Shown: in pieces, positions 26,161 to 34,976 of the stretch
Layout of the letters: each line of letters begins with the position of its first letter
Position numbering within the stretch: the first letter of the stretch is position 1
Source: Marinovum sp034669705
GTDB lineage: Bacteria; Pseudomonadota; Alphaproteobacteria; Rhodobacterales; Rhodobacteraceae
NCBI RefSeq assembly: GCF_034669705.1
Contig: NZ_JAXMOR010000007.1
Location: 120,090 to 184,089, forward strand
Direction of reading: 5' to 3'
Length of the DNA: 64,000 bases
Notes under the pieces: model-generated
Seen by the model: the letters and a program-made list of their open reading frames with translations, nothing else
The model's database searches: none
Told to the model about the DNA's origin: nothing
Translations under genes and position numbers: made by a program

Positions 26161-26895
26161 TCAGACCCTGACCGCGCCGAAGCGGCGCTCTCGTTTGCCG
26201 TAGGAGCCGACCAGCCGGCCGAACTCTTCCCGGGTGAAATCCGGCCACAGGGTATCGATGAATTCGTATTCTGCATAGGCCGACTGCCAGAGCAGGAAAT
26301 TCGACACCCGCGCCTCGCCACTGGTGCGGATCACCAGATCCGGGTCCGGCAGCACGCAGGTATCAAGGTATTTCGGCAGGGTTTCCTCGTCGACGCTCTC
26401 GGGATCGAGCTTGCCGTCGCGCACGTCGCGGGCCAGCCGCTTGGTGGCACGGGCCACCTCGTCGCGTCCGCCGTAGTTCAGCGCGATGGTCAGATTGGTG
26501 CCGGTGCAGCCCGAGGTCAGCGCCTCGGCCTCGTCCATCAGCGCGCGCAGTTTGGCATCAAGCTTGACCCGATCGCCGATGAAGCGGACCTGCACGTTCT
26601 CGCGCCGGAACGCCTCCATCTCCTTGTGGATGTAACGCCGAAACAGGCTCATCAGGCCGGCCACCTCGGACTGGGTGCGTTTCCAGTTCTCGGTCGAGAA
26701 GGCAAAGATGGTGACGTATTTCACCCCGAACTCGGGACAGGCCTCGACGATCTCGCGCACCCGCCGGGCGCCGGCCTGGTGGCCGAACAGCCGCGGCCGG
26801 TGGCGCAGCTGCGCCCAGCGGCCGTTGCCATCCATGATGATCGCCACATGGCGCGGGCCGCGGTGAGCCAGCGGATCGTTTACGTCGCGCGCCAT
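26161..26895 (-). CDS. uppS: undecaprenyl diphosphate synthase
   Basis: UppS (244 residues) is a cis-prenyltransferase making the C55 carrier lipid for peptidoglycan and polysaccharides. Motifs: HVAIIMDGNGRWA near residue 16, the ALNYGGRDE block, and RTSGEARVSNFLLWQSAYAEYEF. The usual GGE(Q/L)R(I/L) loop reads SGEARVSN, a conservative variant. AGGGAGG precedes the ATG. It lies between frr and cdsA in the canonical order. Confidence 0.95.
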   Translation of the reverse strand: MARDVNDPLAHRGPRHVAIIMDGNGRWAQLRHRPRLFGHQAGARRVREIVEACPEFGVKYVTIFAFSTENWKRTQSEVAGLMSLFRRYIHKEMEAFRRENVQVRFIGDRVKLDAKLRALMDEAEALTSGCTGTNLTIALNYGGRDEVARATKRLARDVRDGKLDPESVDEETLPKYLDTCVLPDPDLVIRTSGEARVSNFLLWQSAYAEYEFIDTLWPDFTREEFGRLVGSYGKRERRFGAVRV

Positions 26896-26941
26896 GGAAC
26901 CTCCCTGACTGCGGAAACCGGCAAGCGGCCTCCGGGGTCGC

Positions 26942-27505
26942 TCAGACCTGCATGATCTCGGCTTGCTTGGTCTCGAGCGCTTCGTCCACCTTCTTGACGT
27001 AGGTGTCGGTCAGCTCCTGCACCGCGGCTTCCCAGAACTTCTGGTCGTCCTCGCCCAGCCCGTCGGCCTTGGCCTTCTTGATCTGCTCCATGCCGTCGCG
27101 GCGGATATTGCGGACCGAGACGCGGGCGTGTTCGGCATATTGACCGGCGACCTTGGTGAGGTCGCGGCGGCGCTCTTCGTTGAGTTCGGGGATCGGCAGC
27201 ATGATGATGGTGCCGTTGAGCTGCGGGTTGATGCCGAGGCCGCTTTCGCGGATCGCCTTTTCGACCTTGCCCACAAGGCCCTTGTCCCAGACGTTGATGG
27301 TGACCATGCGCGGTTCGGGCACGTTGACGGTGCCGACCTGGTTGATCGGGGTCGGGCTGCCATAGGCATCGACCATCACCGGCTCCAGCATCGAGGCCGA
27401 GGCCCGGCCGGTGCGCAGCGAGGCAAACTCCGTCCTCAGGCTGGCCATCGCGCCCTGCATGCGGCGCTCGAGATCGTCGGTATCAAGAATGAAATCGTCG
27501 GACAT
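26942..27505 (-). CDS. frr: ribosome recycling factor
   Basis: RRF (187 residues) splits post-termination ribosomes together with EF-G. Family blocks are FASLRTGRAS, YGSPTPINQVGTVNVPEPR, WDKGLVGKVEKAIRES, GLGINPQLNGT and NEERRRDLTK. Two ATGs compete; the one at 27503-27505 (MSDDFILD) has AAGGGG ten bases upstream and fits the family. In most bacteria pyrH lies just upstream; here 4.7 kb with RTX genes on the other strand intervene, so frr needs its own promoter in 27506-27853. Confidence 0.95.
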   Translation of the reverse strand: MSDDFILDTDDLERRMQGAMASLRTEFASLRTGRASASMLEPVMVDAYGSPTPINQVGTVNVPEPRMVTINVWDKGLVGKVEKAIRESGLGINPQLNGTIIMLPIPELNEERRRDLTKVAGQYAEHARVSVRNIRRDGMEQIKKAKADGLGEDDQKFWEAAVQELTDTYVKKVDEALETKQAEIMQV

Positions 27506-27853
27506 TCTGATCATTCCCCTTGGGTTCAGGCGATATTTCCCGCGTCATAAGACATTGGACCGCCGATGTATAGCGCTCTTGGCTCGCCGCGCGCAGGCCT
27601 CGGCACCGGCCAGCCGCCGCGGGACCGCCGGACTCATCGGCAGGAGCGGGATGACGCCAGCACCCGAATTTGGCTGCCGGGTGCTGCCGTTACTGCTCGT
27701 ATGGCGATACCGCGATTTCTGCTTCCGGTTTAGCACCGAAGAGGGCAGTCTGGCCTTGGGGCGAGGTCGGGCCTCAGATCCGCGATCCTTCGACCGTCAT
27801 TAGAGCCCTGCTGCTTATTTTGCCGTGCTCCTTTTTTCAAAGAGGTTTCAGAC
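27506..27853. other. 348-bp divergent gap between frr and the first RTX gene
   Basis: No credible gene is seen. The region must hold the frr-uppS promoter on the minus strand and the first RTX gene's promoter on the plus strand. An AGAGG ribosome site precedes 27854. The 27780-27850 part is T-rich relative to its surroundings. Confidence 0.5.
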
Positions 27854-28936
27854 ATGCTCTTTTCCTTCAGCCAGACCTTTGCAGGTCACAGTGCGCGCAT
27901 TCCTTTCGCCACCCTTTCGGCCACGGCGCCCACCGTTCTGGGCACTCCCGGCGACGATATCTGGGTCGGCAATGGCTATGACAACACCTATTCCGGCGGA
28001 GACGGCGACGACAGCCTGAACGGGCTGGCCGGCAATGACCACCTTTACGGCAACCGCGGCGATGACACCCTGCTCGGCGGCGCGGGCGACGATCATCTCA
28101 GCGGCTATACCGGCCAAGACAGCCTGCTTGGCGAGGCGGGCAACGACACGCTTCTGGGTTTTGACGGCGCTGACAGTCTCGAGGGCGGCGACGGCAATGA
28201 CTGGCTTTCCGGCGGGCGCGACAATGACCTGCTGCTCGGCGGTTTCGGCAACGACAGCCTGTATGGCAATTCCGGCCGCGATACCATCGAAGGCGGCGCT
28301 GGCGATGACTACATCAGCGGGTTCTCCGGCAACGACCGGCTGCTGGGGCACAGCGGCAACGACACCATCCTCGGCGCGAGCGGTCTTGACGTCATCTTTG
28401 GTCACGCCGGCAATGACTGGATCAACGCCGGCGATCAGAATGACCGGATCAACGGCGGCCATGGCGACGATTTTATCCTCGGCGGCCGCGGAGATGATCT
28501 GGTGCACGGCGATTTCGGGGATGATTCCCTCTATGGCAACAGCGGCAATGACACGCTGTTGGGCGGCGGCGGCAACGATTATCTCAGCGGCTTTTCCGGC
28601 GATGATGATTTCTATCTCGGGACCTATCCGGCGGGCCATGACACCGTATCGGGGGGCACCGGTGCCGATGAGTTTTTCTTCGATTTCAACACCGGCACCC
28701 AGACGATTACCGATTTCGATCCTGACGAGGACCGGCTTTATCTGAAGTACAACGAGGAAACCGCCTATACCGGTGATCCGATGGACCAGGCGGCGCAGGT
28801 TGGCGACGACGTGGTCTTCTTACTGACCTGGCAGGACGTGTTCCAGCCGGGACAAGTGTTTACGCACACGATCATCCTGGCCGATACTCAGCTCGAGGAC
28901 CTGAGCAGCGATATCTTCGGCGATCTCTGGGTCTGA
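27854..28936 (+). CDS. RTX calcium-binding repeat protein, first of three
   Basis: The 360-residue protein has a short N-terminal region (residues 1-30), then about 25 glycine-aspartate nonapeptide repeats of the GGxGxDxLx type (about 30-265) forming a parallel beta-roll that binds calcium. A C-terminal cap follows with GTGADEFFFDF, ITDFDPDEDRLYL and AAQVGDDVVF. Such proteins are normally exported by a type I system using an uncleaved C-terminal signal; no type I transporter genes are in the window. No enzymatic domain is visible. It lies in reverse orientation between frr and pyrH. Confidence 0.88.
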   Translation: MLFSFSQTFAGHSARIPFATLSATAPTVLGTPGDDIWVGNGYDNTYSGGDGDDSLNGLAGNDHLYGNRGDDTLLGGAGDDHLSGYTGQDSLLGEAGNDTLLGFDGADSLEGGDGNDWLSGGRDNDLLLGGFGNDSLYGNSGRDTIEGGAGDDYISGFSGNDRLLGHSGNDTILGASGLDVIFGHAGNDWINAGDQNDRINGGHGDDFILGGRGDDLVHGDFGDDSLYGNSGNDTLLGGGGNDYLSGFSGDDDFYLGTYPAGHDTVSGGTGADEFFFDFNTGTQTITDFDPDEDRLYLKYNEETAYTGDPMDQAAQVGDDVVFLLTWQDVFQPGQVFTHTIILADTQLEDLSSDIFGDLWV

Positions 28937-28962
28937 GACCGGTGGCAGGGGCCGTGGCAGTC

Positions 28963-29286
28963 CGCCCGTGGCTTTGCTGTGCCTGCCGCCTTGTCGTGCA
29001 CGTAGTTATTAGTACGGAGTTCAAGAATGAAAATTTTCACTGCCCCGCTGTTTTCCGATCGCAGCGCAGCGCCCTTTTACACCCCGACCGCCACCATCGC
29101 CGGCATCCTTGGCAGAAGTCCTGGTGATGATGTCTGGACTGGTGGTGTCGGCAACAACACCCATCACGGCGGGCTCGGCAACGACAGCCTGTCCGGCCTT
29201 GCCGGCCATGATTTTCTCTACGGAAATTCCGGCGATGACACGCTTTTGGGCGGCGACGGCAATGATTATCTGAGCGGCTATACCGG
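28963..29286 (+). repeat. direct repeat, copy 1 (5' flank and N-terminus of RTX gene 2)
   Basis: This segment matches 30600-30923 nearly base for base with no indels and a constant offset of 1637 bp. It includes about 64 bp of 5' flank, the ribosome site and about 87 codons. It marks a tandem duplication of the RTX gene. Confidence 0.9.
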
Positions 29287-30496
29287 CATGGACGAGATCC
29301 ATGGCGATGCCGGTGACGACACTCTGCTGGGCGACCGCGGGGCGGATCAGCTCTATGGCGGCGAGGGCACCGACTGGATGTCCGGCGGTCTCGACGATGA
29401 CCTGATGTTCGGCGGTGCCGACAGTGACTCGCTTTATGGCAATTCCGGCAATGACACGCTCTGGGGCGGCGAAGGCGACGACTCCCTGAGCGGTTATACA
29501 GGCAACGACGAGATCCACGGCGAGGACGGCGACGATACACTCGAAGGCAGCGATGGCGCAGACGTGCTGCATGGCGATGCCGGCGACGACTGGCTCTCTG
29601 GCGGGCGCGACAATGACGAGATCTTTGGCGGTGCCGACGACGATTCCGTTTACGGCAATTCCGGTGATGACACGCTCTGGGGCAACGACGGCCACGACTA
29701 CATAAGCGGTCATACCGGCGCGGATTGGATCGATGCCGGCGCCGGGAGAGATGTCGTGGATAGCGGCTTCGGAGATGACACGGTCTACGGCGGTGACGGT
29801 AACGACGTAATCACGGGCTGGATGGGCAGTGACATGCTGTACGGCGGCAACGGCAATGACAGTATTCTCGGCGGCGCCCATTTTTACCCGGACCACCTTG
29901 GCAACGATTTCATCAGCGGCGGAGACGGCGATGATTTTGTGAGGGGATTCGAAGGCGACGACGAACTTTAAGGCGACGACGGCAATGACCGTGTGATTGG
30001 CGACGAAGGCAATGACCTTATGTCCGGCGGCGATGGCAATGACTCGGTCCACGGCGACGCCGGGGACGATCGCGTCAACGGGGGTTCGGGGGACGACTAC
30101 GTTTACGGCGGGAACGGAGACGACAGGGTCGACGGCGAAGAAGGCAACGACACGCTATATGGTGACACCGGCAACGATACGCTTTCTGGCGGGACCGGCG
30201 CGGATGAGTTCCACTTTCTCATTGCCAACGGCACCGATACGATCACCGATTTTGATCCAGACGAAGATCAGGTGTATTTCTATTCTGGCCAGTTCGATTA
30301 CTTTGATTCTGGCCAGTTCGATTACTTTGCCGGTGACCCGTTCGACAGCGCCTAACAGGTTGGCGACGACGTCGTGATTACTGCCGAATGGGTCGTTGCC
30401 CTTGAGGACAGGCCGGAGCAGATTTACATCCAGACCGTCATTCTGGAAGATCAAACGCTCGCCGACCTAACCGACGATCACTTTTTGATTGTATAG
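29027..30496 (+). pseudogene. RTX calcium-binding repeat gene with two in-frame TAA stops
   Basis: One uninterrupted reading frame of 490 codons runs from the ATG at 29027 to the TAG at 30494-30496, except for TAA at 29969-29971 and TAA at 30353-30355. The first falls in an ELYGDDG-like repeat, so TAT probably became TAA. The second falls in the DSA-x-QVGDDVV cap motif seen intact in the first RTX gene. Frame and cap are otherwise kept, so these are recent point mutations. The first stop leaves a 314-residue product without the C-terminal cap and export signal. The ribosome site is ACGGAG versus AAGGAG in the third gene. Confidence 0.85.
30283..30330 (+). repeat. 24-bp tandem duplication inside RTX gene 2
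   Basis: TTCTGGCCAGTTCGATTACT and the next four bases occur twice in a row with period 24, encoding SGQFDYFD then SGQFDYFA. Being a multiple of three it keeps the frame. It lies just before the second in-frame stop. Confidence 0.9.
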
Positions 30497-30528
30497 GCTA
30501 CGCATCGACAGGCGGGGCCGGTCTCCGG

Positions 30529-30600
30529 CCCCCTGCCCGCCTCAGGGTTCCGACCTTGGTATAAGTGCCCTCTCCCGCTAGGATGCCGCGGAAGCCGCCC
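30529..30600. repeat. duplicated fragment of the pyrH 3' end
   Basis: These 72 bases match 32182-32252 (last codons of pyrH on the minus strand plus a few bases beyond its stop) with one inserted T and about two substitutions. The fragment would encode the end of UMP kinase, GGFRGILAGEGTYTKVG. It ends where the repeated RTX 5' flank begins, so it marks the junction of a tandem duplication whose one break was inside pyrH. Confidence 0.92.
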
Positions 30601-30923
30601 GCCCGAGGCTTTGCTGTGCCTGCCGCCTTGTCGTGCACGTAGTTATTAGTAAGGAGTTCAAGAATGAAAATTTTCACTACCCCGCTGTTTTCCGATCGCA
30701 GCGCAGCGCCCTTTTACACCCCGACCGCCACCATCGCCGGCATCCTTGGCAGAAGTCCTGGCGATGATGTCTGGAGCGGCGGTGTCGGCAACGACACCCA
30801 TCACGGCGGTCTCGGCAACGACAGCCTGAGCGGGCTGGCCGGCAATGATTTTCTCTACGGCAATTCCGGGCATGACACGCTTCTAGGCGGTGATGGCAAT
30901 GACTACCTGAGCGGATATACCGG
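30600..30923 (+). repeat. direct repeat, copy 2 (5' flank and N-terminus of RTX gene 3)
   Basis: Partner of 28963-29286. The few differences include AAGGAG here against ACGGAG in copy 1, and GAGG against GTGG at its left end. Confidence 0.9.
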
Positions 30924-32085
30924 TGACGATTCCCTGCTTGGCGGCGATGCCCGCGATACGCTCGACGGCGGGTCGGGCAACGACTGGCTCTCGGGCGGGG
31001 CCGAGAATGACGATATCTTCGGCTCCTTCGGCCATGACACGATCTACGGCAACACCGGGCGCGACACCATCGGCGGCGGCGCTGGCGACGACTTTATCAG
31101 CGGCCATTACGGGCATGATCTCCTGTTCGGCCACAGCGGCGACGACGAGATCCTGGGTGGGCGTGGCCACGACACGATTTACGGCAACGCAGGTAATGAC
31201 ACGATCAACGCCGGCAGCCTGAACGATTTCGTCAATGGCGGCACCAATGACGACTCTGTTCTGGGCGGTTCGGGCAATGACGAACTGCATGGCGACACCG
31301 GGAACGATACCCTGAACGGTCAGGAAGACGACGATCATCTGTATGGCGACGATGGCGACGATGTGCTTTCGGGCGGGCTTGGCGAAGACTGGATGTCGGG
31401 CGGGCTCGACGATGATTTCATATTTGGCAACGAGGGGGATGACACGATCTACGGCAACTCCGGCCACGACTTGATCGAAGCCGGTGCGGGCGACGACTTT
31501 GTCAGCGGTCATACCGGCAACGACACGATCTTTGGCGGTGTCGGCAATGACACGATCAGCGCAGGCGAACAGAACGATTCTGTGGAGGGCGGGAGCGGCG
31601 ACGATTTCATTGACGGCGGCGACGGCGACGACGTTCTGGAGGGCGACTTCGGCAACGACTCGCTTTATGGCGGCAGCGGGAATGACACGCTCCACTCCGG
31701 CTACGGCGATGACTACCTCAGCGGGGGGGACGGCGACGATGTCCTCAATGCGCACTTCAGAGGCGATTCCACGTTGTCAGGCGGCGACGGGGCAGACGAG
31801 TTTCACTTTGATATCTCCAGCCACTCGTTTGTCATCACCGATTTCGATCCTGACGAAGACCAGATTATCCTGTGTACTCACTACACCATCGACCGCGGTA
31901 CTCCGAACTTCGCTCAGGTTGGCGACGATGTTGTCATTTCAGCGCCGTGGTGGGAACTCACGTACTCCCCCGAACCACCGGAAATAGAAACCATGACATT
32001 CATTTTTGAAGACTTTCTCCTCGAGGACCTGCCGACGGAGGGACTGTTCGGCATTTGTTATCCCGATGACATTTTTCCGGGGTAA
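30664..32085 (+). CDS. RTX calcium-binding repeat protein, third of three
   Basis: The 473-residue protein starts MKIFTTPLFSDRSAAPFYTP and is nearly identical to the broken second RTX gene over its first 87 residues, then diverges in repeat number and order. It contains roughly 36 GGxGxDxLx nonapeptides (about 38-385) and a cap with GGDGADEFHFDI, VITDFDPDEDQI and FAQVGDDVVI. AAGGAG precedes the ATG. It is the intact copy of the duplicated pair and ends 109 bp before the convergent pyrH stop. Secretion by an unlinked type I system is expected; function unknown. Confidence 0.88.
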   Translation: MKIFTTPLFSDRSAAPFYTPTATIAGILGRSPGDDVWSGGVGNDTHHGGLGNDSLSGLAGNDFLYGNSGHDTLLGGDGNDYLSGYTGDDSLLGGDARDTLDGGSGNDWLSGGAENDDIFGSFGHDTIYGNTGRDTIGGGAGDDFISGHYGHDLLFGHSGDDEILGGRGHDTIYGNAGNDTINAGSLNDFVNGGTNDDSVLGGSGNDELHGDTGNDTLNGQEDDDHLYGDDGDDVLSGGLGEDWMSGGLDDDFIFGNEGDDTIYGNSGHDLIEAGAGDDFVSGHTGNDTIFGGVGNDTISAGEQNDSVEGGSGDDFIDGGDGDDVLEGDFGNDSLYGGSGNDTLHSGYGDDYLSGGDGDDVLNAHFRGDSTLSGGDGADEFHFDISSHSFVITDFDPDEDQIILCTHYTIDRGTPNFAQVGDDVVISAPWWELTYSPEPPEIETMTFIFEDFLLEDLPTEGLFGICYPDDIFPG

Positions 32086-32194
32086 CATCCTCGAATGCCG
32101 CGAGAGACTCTCCAATCCGGGACCTGCCTTCGGAAACCGACCTCAACATTTGGAATAGAGGTTGGTCGGGGGGCTTGCAGCCCCCCTGCCCGCC

Positions 32195-32935
32195 TCAGGG
32201 TCCGACCTTGGTATAAGTGCCCTCTCCCGCCAGGATGCCGCGGAAGCCACCCGGCTCGTCGAGCGAGAACACGATGATCGGCAGCGAATTGTCGCGCGCC
32301 AGCGCAATTGCCGAGGCGTCCATCACGCCGAGATGTTTCTGCAGCACCTCGTCATAGCTGACCTCGGTATAGCGCACCGCGTCGGCGTGTTTGACCGGAT
32401 CCTTGTCGTAGACGCCATCGACCTTGGTGCCCTTGAAGATCGCCTCGCAGGACATCTCGTTGGCGCGCAGGGTGGCGGCGGTGTCGGTGGTGAAATAGGG
32501 ATTGCCGGTGCCGGCGGCAAAGATGCAGACCCGCTTTTTCTCAAGGTGGCGCACGGCGCGGCGGCGGATGTAGGGCTCGCAGACCTGGTCCATCGGGATG
32601 GCGCTGATCACGCGGGTGAAGACGCCGAGCCCCTCGAGCGCCGATTGCATCGCCAGCGCGTTCATCACCGTGGCCAGCATGCCCATGTAGTCGGCCGTGG
32701 TCCGCTCCATCCCCTGGGCCGAGCCCTGCAGCCCGCGAAACACGTTGCCGCCGCCGATCACCATGCAGATCTCGACGCCGAGCGCATGGACCGACTGCAC
32801 CTCGCGGGCGATGCGTTCGACGGTCGGCGGGTGCAGGCCATAGCCCTGGTCGCCCATCAGCGCCTCGCCGGAGATTTTCAGAAGGACGCGCTTGTACTTG
32901 GTGGCGCGGGCATCGGTGTCGGTGGCAGCAGACAT
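32195..32935 (-). CDS. pyrH: UMP kinase
   Basis: PyrH (246 residues) phosphorylates UMP to UDP. Motifs of the amino-acid-kinase fold: RVLLKISGEALMG, MVIGGGNVFRG, MDQVCEPYIRR, FAAGTGNPYFTTD and the C-terminal GTYTKVG. It is the first gene of the minus-strand cluster that normally continues to frr. A GC-rich hairpin (GGGGGGCT-GCA-AGCCCCCC on the minus strand, about 32168-32187) follows its stop and may terminate it, although a T-run is missing. Confidence 0.96.
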   Translation of the reverse strand: MSAATDTDARATKYKRVLLKISGEALMGDQGYGLHPPTVERIAREVQSVHALGVEICMVIGGGNVFRGLQGSAQGMERTTADYMGMLATVMNALAMQSALEGLGVFTRVISAIPMDQVCEPYIRRRAVRHLEKKRVCIFAAGTGNPYFTTDTAATLRANEMSCEAIFKGTKVDGVYDKDPVKHADAVRYTEVSYDEVLQKHLGVMDASAIALARDNSLPIIVFSLDEPGGFRGILAGEGTYTKVGP

Positions 32936-33050
32936 GGTGTACTCCGGTGAGGCGGCTGGCTAAATTGCCGGCAAAATGTCGGAAAACGCGGGGCAGTTCA
33001 ATGCAGCATTCGGGCGAAAGGCAGATCCCCTGCACCACGGGGGCCGTGGC

Positions 33051-33938
33051 ATGATGTTTGCGCTCGGCGATCTCTCGCCGGAGCGGCCGGTCCTGATTGC
33101 CGGCCCCACCGCCAGCGGCAAATCCGCCCTGGCGCTGGAGATCGCCGAGCGTCAGGGCGGCGTGGTCGTCAATGCCGACGCGATCCAGGTGTTCGGCAAC
33201 TGGCGGGTGCTGACCGCCCGCCCCGGCCCGGAGGATCTGGTCCGCGCGCCGCATGCGCTCTATGGCCATGTCGCCTGGAATGCCGAGTATTCCGTCGGCC
33301 ACTGGCTGCGCGAGGTGGCGCCGCTGCTCGCGGGCCCCGAGCGGCCGATCATCGTCGGCGGCACCGGGCTCTATTTCGCCGCGCTCACCGAGGGTCTGGC
33401 CGAGATCCCCGCCACCCCGCCAGAGGTGCGCACCGAGGCCGATGCCCGCCGGCGCGAGACTGGCCATGACAGCCTGTTGCCTGAGATCGACGCCGAGACC
33501 CGCGCGCGGATCGACGTGCGGAACCCGATGCGGGTGCAGCGCGCCTGGGAGGTGCAGCGCGCCACCGGTCGCGGTCTGGCCAGTTGGCAGGATGCGACGC
33601 CGCCGCCGCTGCTGCCGCTGGCGCGGGCCCATGCGCTGCGGGTGGATGTGGAGCGCGACTGGCTCAACGCCCGCATCGCCCGGCGCTTTGACCAGATGCT
33701 GGCGCTAGGCGCGCTCGAGGAAGCGCGCGCCAACCTCGGCCGCTGGGATCCGGCGCGGCTCAGTTTCAAGGCGATCGGCGCGCCGGAGCTGATTGCACAC
33801 CTGCGCGGCGACATTCCGCTCGGGACTGCGCGGGAACAAGCCACCACCGCCACCTGCCAGTTTGCAAAACGCCAGCGCACCTGGCTACGCTCGCGGATGA
33901 AAGCCTGGCAATCGGTGGAGGCGGCGACCCTGTGCTGA
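33051..33938 (+). CDS. miaA: tRNA dimethylallyltransferase
   Basis: MiaA (295 residues) adds a dimethylallyl group to A37 of tRNAs reading UNN codons. Motifs: P-loop GPTASGKSALALEIAE, NADAIQVFGNWRVLTARP, HALYGHVAWNAEYSVGHWL, IIVGGTGLYFAALTEGL and the DVRNPMRVQRAWEV block. The ATG at 33051 puts the P-loop near residue 18; the frame is open to 32976 upstream. The C-terminal TCQFAKRQRTWLRSRM is complete. It is divergent from pyrH. Confidence 0.92.
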   Translation: MMFALGDLSPERPVLIAGPTASGKSALALEIAERQGGVVVNADAIQVFGNWRVLTARPGPEDLVRAPHALYGHVAWNAEYSVGHWLREVAPLLAGPERPIIVGGTGLYFAALTEGLAEIPATPPEVRTEADARRRETGHDSLLPEIDAETRARIDVRNPMRVQRAWEVQRATGRGLASWQDATPPPLLPLARAHALRVDVERDWLNARIARRFDQMLALGALEEARANLGRWDPARLSFKAIGAPELIAHLRGDIPLGTAREQATTATCQFAKRQRTWLRSRMKAWQSVEAATLC

Positions 33939-34972
33939 AAGACGGAAATCCCCTTGCGGACGACGCTGCGACGCGGCATCACTGGATGGACGAGCAAAGT
34001 CCCACTGACCATTTCGGTGAAAACCCCGGTGAGAGCCCCTGTGACCGAAAGGACCGGAGCGGCGTGACCAAGCAAGGATCAGAGCCCGTGGAGCCTCCGG
34101 TGCTGCCCCTGCAGGTGGCAACGCTGGCGCAACTGGCGCCGCGCGGGGCCTGGCAGGCCAGCCTGCCGCATGGCCGCGACGATCATCTGCTGGTCTGGAT
34201 CACCCGCGGTCAGGGCCGGGCGATGATCCGCGGCATCCGGCGCGGCATCGGCGCCAACAACGTGCTCTACCTGCCGCGCGGCACGCAATTCGCGCTCGAG
34301 ACCGGAGCGCAGTGTTTCGGACAGGCGATCGTGATCGAGGCCGGCGACTATCCGCTACTGCCCGACGAGCCGCAGCACCTGCGGATGCGCGATGTGGTGG
34401 CCCAAGGCGAGCTCACCGGCATCTTCGAAATGTTGCAGCGCGAGCTCGGCGCCCCCCAGCCGCTTCAGGCCGAGGCGCTGGTGGCGCGGTTCAACCTCGC
34501 CGCGGTCTGGCTGCGGCGGCAGATGCTGGCGATGCTCGAGGCGGGCGACAAGGTCTCGCCGGCGCTCATGGGCCGCGAGACCGCCGGTCAGAGGCTGTCG
34601 CGGCGCTTTGCCGATCTGCTCGAGGCCGAGTACCGCTCTGGCCGCAACATGGCCGATTACGCCGAGATGCTCGAGGTGACGCCGACCCATCTGACCCGGG
34701 TCTGCCGCGACAATGCCGGGCTGACCGCCGCCGAGATGATCACCCAGCGGGTGCTGCACGCGGCACGAGAGCTGTTGTTGCGGCCAGAGCCGCCGGTGCA
34801 GGAGGTGGCGCGGCACCTGGGGTTCGGCTCGGCCGCCTATTTCTCGCGCTTCATCCAGCATCACACCGGGCATGCCCCCTCGGCGCTGCGCCGGGCGGCC
34901 TCTGGCGACGGGCCGGCGCGGCCGCGCCCGGCCCCCGGCCCGCTGTTCCGCCATCACGGCGGCGGGGGCTGA
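33932..34972 (+). CDS. AraC family transcriptional regulator
   Basis: The C-terminal domain (residues about 215-325) is a typical AraC double helix-turn-helix, including NMADYAEMLEVTPTHLTRVCRDN and VARHLGFGSAAYFSRFIQHHTGHAPSALR. The N-terminal part resembles an AraC-binding cupin (HLLVWITRGQGRAMIRG). The GTG at 33932 overlaps miaA and has GGAGG ten bases upstream. GTG at 34064 (GGAG upstream) or 34088 are credible later starts, because the first 45 residues look unconserved. Inducer and targets are unknown. Confidence 0.8.
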   Translation: MLKDGNPLADDAATRHHWMDEQSPTDHFGENPGESPCDRKDRSGVTKQGSEPVEPPVLPLQVATLAQLAPRGAWQASLPHGRDDHLLVWITRGQGRAMIRGIRRGIGANNVLYLPRGTQFALETGAQCFGQAIVIEAGDYPLLPDEPQHLRMRDVVAQGELTGIFEMLQRELGAPQPLQAEALVARFNLAAVWLRRQMLAMLEAGDKVSPALMGRETAGQRLSRRFADLLEAEYRSGRNMADYAEMLEVTPTHLTRVCRDNAGLTAAEMITQRVLHAARELLLRPEPPVQEVARHLGFGSAAYFSRFIQHHTGHAPSALRRAASGDGPARPRPAPGPLFRHHGGGG

Positions 34973-34976
34973 GCCG

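Noticed and set aside
28012..31740. The regular 27-bp periodicity of the RTX region as a possible CRISPR array.
   Set aside because: The period is the nonapeptide codon repeat; units are continuous coding sequence without unique spacers.
27848..32010. Long minus-strand reading frames opposite the RTX genes, rich in Val, Ala and Ile.
   Set aside because: They are mirror images of the glycine-aspartate repeats on the plus strand, have repeat-derived composition and no ribosome site.
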